Source: Papilionanthe hookeriana x Papilionanthe teres (taxonomy: Eukaryota > Streptophyta > Magnoliopsida > Asparagales > Orchidaceae). Taken from it: a DNA stretch of 64,000 bases. Shown one piece after another: positions 12,861-24,700 of this stretch (positions are counted from its first letter, which is position 1; every line of letters starts with the position of its first letter). The translations under genes and the position numbers were made by a program. The notes beneath the pieces are model-generated. The model had not been told where the DNA came from, made no database searches, and saw only the letters and a program-made list of their open reading frames with translations. The DNA lies in contig CM040428.1 in assembly GCA_022702705.1 (NCBI GenBank), forward strand, positions 91,136,287 to 91,200,286. The letters are read 5' to 3'.

Positions 12861-15800
12861 GGTAAGATCCTTGACCCGATGACTAACCAGCTGACCCGAT
12901 AGATCGACTTTTGGCCAAAATGTCGATTTTGATCAAAATAGTAAATTTTTACTTAATGACAATTATTGACCCAATAAATCGATCTTTTGACCGAAAAGTT
13001 AACTTTGGTAAAAATAGTCATCATGACCCATTCATCGACCCATTGACCCGATTGGTAAATTTTAACGAGAAAAATTAATTTTGGTCGAAAATGGTCGATT
13101 TTTTGACAGAAATGATCATCATTGAATCACCGAAAATGATTACTTTTAGACCAAAAAAGTTTAATGTAAATGTGATCTACGTAATGATCGATCCGACTAT
13201 GATAAAAAAATTGACTTTGGTCGAAATGAGTCGATCATTGACCCAATGACGAACCCATTGGCCTAATAGGTTAACCTTTGACCAAAAGTCGATTTTGGTC
13301 GAAATGAGTCGATTTTTGAATTAATGTCGATTATTGACCCGATAAGTCGATCTTGACCAAAAAGTCGAGCTTTGATTCGAAATCATCAATCTTGACGATG
13401 ATAAGCTCATTGACCTAATAGGTCGAAAATTTGACTAAAAAGTCAATTTTGGTCGAAAGAGTTGATTTTTGACATAATGACCGCCCATTGACCCGATAGG
13501 TCGACTTTTGACCAAAAGTCGACTTTGGTTAAAATGGATCGATTTTTGACCTGATGACGACTCATTGAACCAATAGGTCGACTTTTGTGCCAAAAAGTTA
13601 TCTTTGGTCGAAATGGTCGATCCTTGACTCGATGACCACCAGTTGACCGATAGATTGACTTTTGACGAAAAATTTAATTTTGGTCGAAATTGTCGATTTT
13701 TGACCTAATGATCGATTATTGACCTGTAAGCGAATCTCGGCCAAAAGTCGACTTTGGTCGAAATAATCGATCCTTGACCCGATGACCGATCCCATTGACT
13801 GAATAAGTCGACTTTTGACCGAAAAGTCGATGGTCGAAATAATCGATTTTAGATTAATGACCGATTATTGACCCAATAAGTCGATTCTCGACCAAAAAGT
13901 CGACTTTGGTCGAAATGATCGATCCTTGGCGTAATAATGAGCCCATTGACCTAATAGGTCGAATTTTGACCAAAAAGTCATTTTGGTCGAAATAGTCGAT
14001 TTTTTACCATAATGACCACTCATTGACCAATAGATCGACTTTTGACCAAAAGTCGACTTTGGTCAAAATGGTCGATTTTTGACCGACAATGACCAACCTA
14101 TTGATCCAATTGGTCAACTTTTGACCAAAAAGACATCTTTGGACAAAATTGTCAATTCTTGACCCAATTTCCAATTCATTGAACCAATATGTTAACTTTT
14201 GACCAAAAAATCAACTTTGGTCAAAATGATCAATCCTTAACCCAATGAGCAACCCATTGGCCTCATAGATCAACTTTTGACCAAAATGTCATTTTTGGTC
14301 AAAATAGTCAATTTTTAAATTTATGACCAACTAGTGACCCGATAAGTCAATCTCTGACCAAAAAGTCAACTTTAGTCAAAATGTCAATCCTTGACCCAAT
14401 GACAAACTCATTAACCTAATAGGTCTACTATTGACCAAAAAGTCAATTTTGGTCAAAATGGTCGATTTTGACTAATGATCGATCTATTGACCGATAGATT
14501 GACTTTTGACCAAAAAGTCGACTTTGGTCGAAACGATCGATTTTCGACCGATGACGAACTCATTAACCTGATTGGTCGACTTTTGACTAAAAAGTCGACT
14601 TTGGTCGAAATGGTCGATCCTTGACCGATGACCAGATCCGTTGACCCAGATAGGTCGACTTTTGAGCAAAAATTCGATTTTGGTAAAAATGATCGATCAT
14701 TGACCCAATGACTGACCCATTGACCCGTAGATCAACTTTTGACCAAAAAGTCGATTTTGGTCAAAATAGTCGATTTTTGACTTATAACGATTATTGACCC
14801 TATAAATCGACATCTCGACCAAAAAGTTGACTTTGGTCGAAATGGTCGATCCTTGACCCGATGACTGACCCATTAACCTAATAGGTCGACTTTTGACCGA
14901 AAAGTCGATCTTTGGTCGAAATAGTCGATTTTGACCTGATGACCGACCTATTGACCCAATAGGTCAGCTTTTGACCAAAAAGTCAATTTTGGTCGAAATG
15001 GTCGATTTTTGACCGATATGACCAGTTAGCCGATAAGTCAACTTTTGACCAAAAAAGTCATCTTTTGTCAAATTGGCAATTCTTAACCCGATTACCAACT
15101 CATTGACCAAATAGGTTAATTTTTTGACCAAAAAGTTAACTTTGGTCAAAATTGTCAATTTCGATCCGATAGACACTAGTTGACTTGATGGATTAACTTT
15201 TGACCAAAAATTGAAAAATTGAAATTGATGTTGGTTGAAATAATCGATTTTTGATCTAATGACCGAACTATTGACCCATATAAGTCGATCCTTGACCAAA
15301 AAGTCAACTTTGGTCAAAATGGTCAATCCTTTACCCGATGATGAACCCGATTGACCCGATAGGTCGACTTTTCACAAAATTTGACTTTTGGTCGAAATTA
15401 TCGATTTTGACTTAATGACCGATTAATTGACCGATAAGTCGACTTTTGACCAAAATGTCGACTTTGGTCAAAATGGTCGATTCTTGACCCAATGACCGAT
15501 CCATAGACCCGATAGATCAACTTTAGACCAAAGAGTCTTTTTGGTCGAAATGGTCGATTCTTGACGATTATCAAATCATTGACAAAATAGGTCAACTTTT
15601 GACCAAAAAATAATTATGTTCAAAATGGTCAATTTCTGACACAATGACCACCCCATTGACCCAATGACAAACTAATCAATTTTTTTACCTAAAGACAAAT
15701 TATTGACCTAAAAAGTTAATCTTTGACCAAAAAGTCAACTTTGGTCAAAATGGTCAATCCTTGACCCAATGACAAACTCATTGAGCAATAGGTTAACTTT

Positions 15801-16841
15801 TAACCAAAAAATATCAATTTTGGTTAAAATAGTCAATTATTACCTAATGACCAATTATTGACCGAGTAAGCCAATCTCTGAGCAACAAGTCAACTTTTGT
15901 CGAAATGGTCAATCCTTGACCCAATGACCAAACAACTGACCAATATGTCAACTTTTGACTAAAAGGTCAACTTTGGTCAAAATGATCAATCATTGACCCA
16001 ATGACTAAGGCATTGGCCTAAGATGTCAACTTTTGACCAAAAAGTCAATTTTAGACAAAATAGACAATTTTTTAATTAACGACCAATTATTGACCCGATA
16101 AGTCGATCTCGACCTAAAAGTCGACTTTAGTCAAAATGGTCGATCCTTGACCAGATGACAAACTCATTGACCTAATAGGTCGAATTTTGACCAAAAGTCA
16201 TTTTGGTCAAGATAGTCGATCTTTACTAATGACCACAGTCGGCTAAATGGTCGACTTTTGACCGAAAATTGACTTTGAGTCGAAAATAGTCGATTTTTGA
16301 TCTAATGACCGACCTATTGATCCGATAGGTCGACTTTTGATCTAAAAAGTAATCTTTGGTCGAAATGGTCGATTCTTGATCCGATTACTGAGCTTATTGA
16401 CCCGATAGGTTAACTTTTGACCGAAAAGTCGATCTTTGGTCAAAATGGTCGATTCTTGACCCGATGACCGCTGTTGACCAGATGGGTTAACTTTTGACCA
16501 AAAATTTGATTTTGGTCGAAATGGTCGATTTTGATCTAATGACATATTATTGACCCGATAAAGTCGATCCTCGACCAAAAAGTCGACTTTGGTCAAAATG
16601 GTCAATCCTTGACCCGATAATGACAACCCATTGACCCGAATAGGTTGACTTTTGAACAAAAAGTCGATTTTGGTCGAAATAGTCGATTTTTCGACTAATG
16701 ACCGATTATTGACCCGATAAGTCGATCTTCTGACTAAAAAGTCGACTTTGGTCAAAATGATCGATCCTTGACCCGATAATGAACCCATTGACCCGATAGA
16801 GTCGACTTTTGACCAAAAAGTCGACTTTGGTCAAAATGGTC
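12861..16841 (-). repeat. Array A higher-order repeat copy, ~3.98 kb
   Basis: The landmarks are L4 (TAAGATCCTTGACCC) near 12,863, the L6 region near 13,395, L1 (CCTTGGCGTAATAATG) at 13,924, L2 (GGCCTCATAGATC) near 14,259, a weaker second L2 (GACCCGTAGATCAAC) near 14,720, L3 (AAAAATTGAAAAATTGAAATT) near 15,206 and GTCTTTTTGG near 15,533. L2-L3 is ~950 bp, about six monomers longer than the 5,647 copy. Clean TCAA-state blocks lie at about 14,100-14,460 and 15,600-16,080 within otherwise TCGA-rich sequence. Confidence 0.65.
13125..13210. other. Degraded monomers at a fixed HOR position (copy 12,861)
   Basis: The regular pattern is lost over about 80 bp (AATCACCGAAAATGATTAC, AGTTTAATGTAAATGTGATC, TACGTAATGATCGATCCGAC). 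The equivalent place in the 9,101 copy (9,350-9,440) is intact and reads GACCCAAAATGATAAC then ACATAAGATAAATTATTGACCC. The same HOR position is also damaged at about 5,840-5,885 and 28,140-28,215. Confidence 0.6.
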
Positions 16842-18280
16842 GATTCCTTGACCGATAGTAACCGATTGACCCGATAGGTCGACTTTTGACGAAAAGTCGA
16901 TTTTAGTCAAAATAGTCGATTTTGACTTAATGACCGATCATTGACCCAATAGAGTCGACTTTTGACCAAAAAGTTAACTTTGGTCGAAATGATTGATCCT
17001 TGACCCAATTGACCGACTCATTGACCCGATAGGTTGACTTTTGACCAAAAATTAATTTTGGCGAAATGGTCGATTTTTTTAATTAGTGAACTACCCATTG
17101 ACCTATAGATGATGCTTTTGACCAAAAGTCGATTTTGGTCGAAATAGTCGATTTTGACCTAATGACGATTATTGACCCGATAGTCGACTTAATGACAAAA
17201 GTTGACTTTGGTCGAAATGGTTAATCATTGACCTGATGACGAACCCATTGACTAATAGGTTAACTTTTGACTAAAAAGTTAATTTTGGTCAAAATAGTCG
17301 ATTTTTGACTAAATGACCGATTATTGACACGATAAGCGATCTACGACCGAAAAGTCGACTTTGGTCGAAATGGTCGATCCTTGACCCGATGACCTGACCC
17401 ATTGACTCGATAGGTCGACTTTTTGACCAAAAGTCGACTTTGGTCGAAATGATCGATCATTGACCCGATAGCCGACCATTGACCTAATAGATCGACTTTT
17501 GACGAAAAGTCAATTTTAGTCAAAATAATCGATTTTGAATTAATGACCGATTATTGACCCGATAAGTGAATCTTGACGAAAAAGTCGACTTTGGTTAAAA
17601 TGGTCGATCCTTGACCTCAATTGAAAACCCATTGACCTAAGGTTGAACTTTTGGTCGAAATGAGTCGATTTTTAACGTAATGACCGCCCATTGACCTAAT
17701 AGGTCGACTTTTGACCAAAAAGTCGACTTTGGTCAAAATGGTCGATTGTTGACCCGATGACCTGACTATTGATCCGAGTAGGTCGACTTTTGATCGAAAA
17801 GATCATCTTTAGTCGAAATAGTCGATTCTTGACCCGATTACTAACTCGTTGACCGAATAAGTTAACTTTTGACGAAAGTCGACTTTGGTCGAAATTGATC
17901 GATTTCGACCGATGACACTTTGATCCTGATGGATTGACTTTTGACAAAAAATTAACTTTGGTCGAAATAGTCGATTTTTGACCTAATGACCGATTATTGA
18001 CCCAATAAGTCGATCTCTGACAAAAAGTCGACTTTGATCAAAATGGTCGATCCTTGACCGATAGTGAACCCGATTGACCGATAGGTCGACTTTTGACAAA
18101 AAATTCGACTTTGGTCGAAATAATCGATTTTTGACCTATGAATGACCCGATTATTGACCCGATAAGTCGATCTTTGACCAAAAAGTCGACTTTGGTCGAA
18201 ATGGTCGATTCTTGACCCGATAATGAACCATTGACCCGATAGGTCGACTTTTGACCAAAAGTCGACTTTGGTCGAAATGG
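16842..18280 (-). repeat. Array A, truncated higher-order copy (~1.4 kb)
   Basis: It begins with an L4-like monomer (GTCGATTCCTTGACC, then GTAACCGATTGACCC). The L4-associated monomers are visible (AAAATTAATTTTGGCG near 17,053; ATGATGCTTTTGACC near 17,108). No L1, L2 or L3 landmark then appears before another L4 (TAAATCCTTGACC) at ~18,281. It matches the truncated copy at 3,831-5,646 in style but not in length (about 1.4 against 1.8 kb), so the two deletions or exchanges appear to be independent. Confidence 0.5.
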
Positions 18281-18300
18281 TAAATCCTTGACCTAATGAT
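18161..18300 (-). other. TCGA-state patch in array A (type example)
   Basis: Here the plus strand reads GATAAGTCGATC, AAAAAGTCGACTTTGG, TCGAAATGGTCGATTC, TTGACCCGATAATG and AGGTCGACTTTTGACC. The clean equivalents elsewhere in array A are AATAAGTCAATC, AAAAAGTCAACTTTGG, TCAAAATGGTCAATTC, TTGACCCAATG and AGGTCAACTTTTGACC. Every change is A to G after TC or CC on the plus strand. All TTGACC sites are intact. Compare the array B example at 50,140-50,620. Confidence 0.85.
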
Positions 18301-21300
18301 AACCATTGACCTCGATAGATCGACTTTTGACCAAAAAGTCGATTTTGAGTCAAAATAGTCGATCCTTGACTTAATGACCAATTATTGACCCGATACGTCG
18401 ACTTTTGACAAAGTCGACTTTGGTCAAAATGGTCGATCCTTGACCCGATTGACCCATTGACCTAATAGGTCGATTTTTGACCAAAAAGTCAATTTTGGTC
18501 AAAATAGGTCGATTTTGACCCAATGATCACCTAGTTGACCCGAATATGATTAACTTTTGACCAAAAAGTCAATTTTGGTCAAAATAATCGATTTTTGACT
18601 ACGATACAATTATTGACCCGATAAGTCGATTTCTGACAAAAAATCGACTTTGGTCGAAATGGTCAATCATTGACCCAATGACGAACCCATTGACTTGATA
18701 AGTCAACTTTTGACCGAAAAGTCAATTTTGGTCGAAATAGTCGAATTTTGACTTAATGTCGATTATTGACTCGATAAGTTGAGCTTCTGACCAAAAAGTT
18801 AACTTTAGTCGAAATCAGTCAAGACCGAATGATAAACTCATAGACCTAATAGGTCGAACTTTAACTAAAAGTCGATTTTGGTCAAAATAGTCAATTTTTG
18901 ACACAATGACCACCCATTGACACAATAGGTCAACTTTTGACCAAAAGTCGACTTTGGTTAAAATGGTCGATTCTTGACCGATGACTGAACTCATTGAACC
19001 GATAGAGTCGACTTTTGTCTAAAAAGTTAATCTTTGGTCGAAATGGTCAATCCTTGACTACTATGACCACCCGTTGAACTAATAGATTGACTTTTGACAA
19101 TAAAAAATTAATTTTGGTCGAAATAGTCGATTTTGACCTAATGACCGATTATTGACCCAATAAGTCGAATCTCGACAAAAAAATCAACTTTGATCGAAAT
19201 TATCGATCTTTGACCCAATGACACATCCATTAGCTGAGTAGGTCAACTTTTTAACAAAATTGATTTGGTCGAAAATAGTCGATTTTTAAATTAATGACGA
19301 TTATTGACCCGATAAGTCGATCTCGACGAAAAAGTCGACTTTTGTCGAAAATGGTCAATCCTTGGAGCTAATAACCGACCCATTGACCTAATAAGATTAG
19401 ACTTTCATCGAAAAAGTCAATTTTGGTCGAGATGATCGATTTTTACTGTAATGCCGTTGTGACCCGATAAGATCGGTGTTTTGGCTAGAAAGCCGACTTT
19501 GGTCAAAAATAGTCGATTTTTGACCACATGACGACTCCATTGACCCAATAGGTCGACTTTTGACCAAAAAGTCATCTTTGAGTCGAAATAGTCGATTCTT
19601 GGCCCGATTTCGATTCAATTGAACCAATAGGTTAACTTTTGACGAAAAATGTCGACTTTGGTCGAAAATGATCGATCATTGACTAGATGAGCAACCCATT
19701 GGCCTCGATAGATCGACTTTTGACCAAAAAGTCGATTTTGGTCGAAAATAGTCGATTTTTGACTTAATGACCGATTATTGACCCGATAAGTCGATCTCTG
19801 ACCAAAAAGTCGACTTTGGTCAAAATGGTCGATCCTTGACCCGATGACTGAACCCATTAAACTATAGGTCGACTTTTGACCAAAAGTCGATTTTGGTCAA
19901 AATAGTCGATTTTGACCTAATGACGACCCTATTGACTCGATAGGTCGACTTTTGAAAAAATATTAATTTTGGTCGAAATGGTCGATTTTGACCCGATGAC
20001 CGACCCATTGACCCGATAGGTCGAACTTTTGACGAAAAAGTCGACTTTAGTCAAAATGGTCAATTCTTGACCGATGACGAACACATTGACCCAATAGAGT
20101 TAACTTTTGGTCGAAAATTGTCATTCGATCCAATTACCGCCTCGTTGACTTGATGGATTAATGTATTGACTGAAAAATTCGAATCATTGAAAAAATTGAT
20201 TTTGGTCGAAATAGTCGATTCTTGACCACAATGACCAAATCGTTGCCCGATAGATCGAGCTTTGACACAAAAGTCGACTTTGGTCGAAATGGTTAATCCT
20301 ACCTGACCGATGACAAGCTCATTGACCCGATAGATCGACTTTTGACTAAAATGTCAACTTTGTTCAAAATTGTCGATTTTTGACATAATAAATGCCCATT
20401 AACGATACGGATCGACTTTTGACCGAAAAGTCGACTTTGGTCGAAATGGTCGATTTTTGACACGATGACGATCCATTGACCCTGATAGATCGAAGCTTTA
20501 GACCAAAAAGTCTATCTTTGGTCGAAAATGGTCGATTCTTGACCCGATGATCGAATCATTGACCGAATAGGTCGACTTTTGACGAAAAGTCGATTATGTC
20601 GAAATGGTCGATTTACGACCTAATGACACTCAGTTGACCCGATGGGTTAACTTTTGACCAAAAATTAAATTTTGGTCGAAATAATCGATTTTTGACCTAA
20701 TGACCCGATATTGAGCCTAAAAAGTTGATCTCTGACCAAAAAATCGACTTTGGTCGAAATGGTCGATCCTTGACCCAATGACGACTCATTAAGCCGATAG
20801 ATCGACTTTTAGCCGAAAAGTCGATTTTGGTCGAAAATAGATCGAAAATTTTTGACCTAATGACCGATTATTGACCCGATAAGTCGACTCTCGACCAAAA
20901 AGTCAACTTTTGTAGAAATGATTGATCTTTGACTTAGTGACGACCAATTGACCGATAGGTCGACTTTTGACTAAAAAGTCGACTTTGGTCAAAATGATCG
21001 ATCATTGACGATGTCAACCATTGACCCAATAGGTCAACTTTTGACCAAAAAGTGATTTTAGTTAAAATGGTGATCTGTGACAAACGATAGACTTTGCTGA
21101 AATAATTGATCCTTGACGATGAAAAACTCATTGACGAATGGTCGAATTTCGAATAGTACTTTGGTCGAAATGGTCGATTTTTGACCTAATGACCACTGAT
21201 TGAGCCCGATTAAGTCGACTTTTGACCAAAAAGCTAACTTTGGTCGAAAATAATCGATTTTTGACTGATGACCAACTTATTGATCCAATAAGTTGACTTT

Positions 21301-21787
21301 TGATCTAAAAGTCATCTTTAGTCAAAATGGTCGATTCTTGACCCGATGACGAACTCATTGACCCGATAAGTTAACTTTTGACCAAAAAGTCGACTTTGGT
21401 TGAAAATGGTCGATTTTACGACTAATGACCACCAGTTGACCCGATGGGTTAACTTTTGACCAAAAATTATATTTTGGTCCAAATAATCGATTTTTGACCT
21501 AATGACCGATTATTGACCCGATAAGTCGATCTCTGACGAAAAGTCGACTTTGGTCAAAATGGTCGATCCTTGACCCGATGACGAGCCTATTGACACAGAT
21601 AGGTCGACTTTTGAACAAAAAGTCGACTTTGGTCGAAATAGTCGATTTTGTCAATGATCGATTATTGACCCGATAAGTCAATCTTGACCAAAAGTCGACT
21701 TTAGTCATAATGGTGATCTCGACATGATAATGACCCATTGACTGATAGATTGACTTTTGACCAAAAGTCGACTTTGGTCAAAATGGT
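18281..21787 (-). repeat. Array A higher-order repeat copy, ~3.5 kb
   Basis: The landmarks are L4 at 18,281, TACGATACAATTATTGACCC near 18,599, L6 (GATAAACTCATAGACC) near 18,831, L1 (CCTTGGAGCTAATA) at 19,360, L2 (GGCCTCGATAGATCGAC) near 19,701, L3 (AAAAATTCGAATCATTG) near 20,173 and the GTCTATCTTTGG variant near 20,510. The next L4-like monomer (GTCAGATCCTTGACCC) is near 21,788. L2-L3 is ~477 bp, the short state. Local sequence is degraded near 21,040-21,130 and 21,800-21,840. Confidence 0.6.
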
Positions 21788-24700
21788 CAGATCCTTGACC
21801 CGATTGACTGACGCAATGCGATCGATGAGATGTCTATTGACCAAAAGTCGATCTTTGGTCGAAAATAGTCGATTTTGACCTATTATGATCGACTTGATTG
21901 ACCCGATAATGTCGACTTTTGACCAAAAAGTCAACTTTGGTCAAAATGGTCGATTTTGACCTGACAATTATTGACCCATAGTCGATATCGACGAAAGATC
22001 GACTTTGGTCGAAATGGTCGATCTTGATCTGATAACGAGCAATTGTAGTTGACTTTTGACCGAAAAGTTAATTTTGGTGAAAATAGTCAATTTTTGAACT
22101 AATGATCGACTTATTGACCCGATAAGTCGATCTCGACCAAAAAGTCGACTTTGGTCGAAATAGTCGATTATTGACCCGATGATAAACTCGATTGACCAAT
22201 AAGTTAAACTTTTGACTAAAAAGTCAATTTTGGTCGAAATAGTCGATTTTTGACATAATGACCATACCGATTGACCCGATAGGTCGACTTTGACAAAAAA
22301 ATCAACTTTGAGTTAAAATGGTCGATTTTGACCTAATGATTCGACTCATTGAATCGAAGTAGATCGACTTTTGATCTAAAAGTTGATCTTTGGTCGAAAC
22401 TTAGTCGATCTCTTGACTCGATGACCACCGCATTGACCCAATGGGTCAACTTTTGACCAAAAAATTGACTTTGGTCGAAATAATCGATTTTTGACCATAG
22501 TGACGATTATAGACCCGATAAGTCGATCTCGACCAAAAATCGACTTTGGTCAAAATGATCGATCTTTGACCCGATGATGACCCATTGACACAGTAGAGTC
22601 GACTTTTGACGAAAAGTCAATGGTCGAAATAGTCGATTTTTAAATTAATGACCGATTATTGACCGATAAGTCGATCTCGACCAAAAGTCAACTTTTGTCA
22701 AAATGAGTCGATCCATGGCGATAATAACAAACCGTTGATCAAATAGGTCAACTTTTCGACAAAAAGTCGATTTTGGTCGAAATAGTCGATTTTTTACCTA
22801 ATGACCACTATTGACCCGATAGATCGACTTTTGACCAAAAAGTCGACTTTGGTCAAAATGGTGATTTTGACCCATGACCGAACTTATTGATCCGATAGGT
22901 CGACTTTTGACCAAAAATCATCTTTCGTCGAAATGGTCGATTTCTTAACCGATTTCCGATTCATTGAACCAATAGGTTAAGCTTTAGACCAAAAGTCGAC
23001 TTTGGTCGAAATGATCGATCTTGACCCAATGAACGACTCATTGACTCGATAGATCGACTTTTGACAAAAATGTCGATTTTGATTGAAATAGTCGATTTTT
23101 GAACTTATGACCGATTATTGACCCGATAAGTCGATCTCGACTAAATGTCGACTTTGGTCGAAATGATCGATCCTTGACCGATGATGAGCCCATTAACCTA
23201 ATAGGTCGACTTTTGACAAAAAGTCGATTTTGGTCAAAATAGTCGATTTTTGACTAATGACCACCTATTGACTGATAGGTCGACTTTTGACCAAAAATTC
23301 GACTTTGAGTCGAAATGGTCGATTTTTGACCCAATGACCAACCCATTGACCCGATTGATCGACTTTTGACGAAAAGTCAACTTTGGTCAAAATGGTCATT
23401 CCTTGACCGAATGACCAACCCGTTGACCCAATAGGTTGACTTTTGACGAAAAAGTCGGCTTTGAGTCGAAATGATCGATCATTGACCACGATGAAACGAC
23501 CAATTGACCTCGATAGATTGAACTTTTGACAAAAAAGTCAATTTTGGTCAAAATATCGATTTTCGATTTATGACCAATTATTACCTGATAAGTCGACTTC
23601 GACCGAAAAGTCGACTTTTGTCGAAATGATCGATCCTTGACCCAATGACAAGCTCATTGACCTAATAAGATTGAGCTTTTGACCAAAAAGTCGATTTTGG
23701 TTCGAAATAGTCGATTTTGACTAATGACGACCCATTGACCTAATAGGTCAACTTTTGACCAAAAGTCGACTTTGGTCAAAATGGTCGATTTTCGACTAAT
23801 GACCGACTAGTTGACCTAGTCGACTTTTCGACTGAGAAATTCAACTTTGGTCGAAATGGTCGATTCTTGACCAGTAACCCGTAAACTGATAAGTCGACTT
23901 TTGACCAAAAGTCGATTTTGGTCGAAATTAGTCAATTTTTGACCTAATGATCACGTGTTGACCCGATAGGTCGACTTTTGACCAAAAATGTCGACTTTGG
24001 TCAAAATGGTCGATTTTTGACTCGATGACCAATCCGTTGACCCGATAGGTCGACTTTTGACAAAAAAGTCGATCTTTGGTCGAAAATGGTCGATTCTTGA
24101 GCCAATTACTAACTCATTGACCAAATAGGTTAACTTTTGACCGAAAAGTCAACTTTGGTCGAAAATAGTCGATTTTCGACCTGATGACACTTACCGTTGA
24201 CTTCGATGGATTGACTTTTGACAAAAGAATTCGAATAATGTCGAAAATTCGATTTTGGTCGAAATAGTCGATTTTTGACTTAATGACCGATTATTGACCC
24301 GATAAGTCGATCTTTGACCAAAAAGTCGACTTTGGTCGAAAATGGTCGATCCTTGACCCGATGACAAACCCATTGACCTGATAGGTCGACTTTTGACCAA
24401 AATTGACTTTTTGTCGAAATGTCAATTTTGACCTAATAGTGACCCATTGACCGAATAGGATCGACTTTTGACCAAAAAGTCGACTTTGGTCGAAATGGTC
24501 GATTTTTAACCCGATGACCGACCCATAGACTCGAATAGATCGACTTTTGACCAAAAAGTCATCTTCGGTCGAAATGGTCGATTCTTGACCGATTACCGAC
24601 ATTCATTGACGAATAGGTCGACTTTTGACCAAAAAGTCGACTTATGTCGAAATGGTCGATTTACGACCCGATGACTACTCCGTTGACCCGATGGGTTAAC

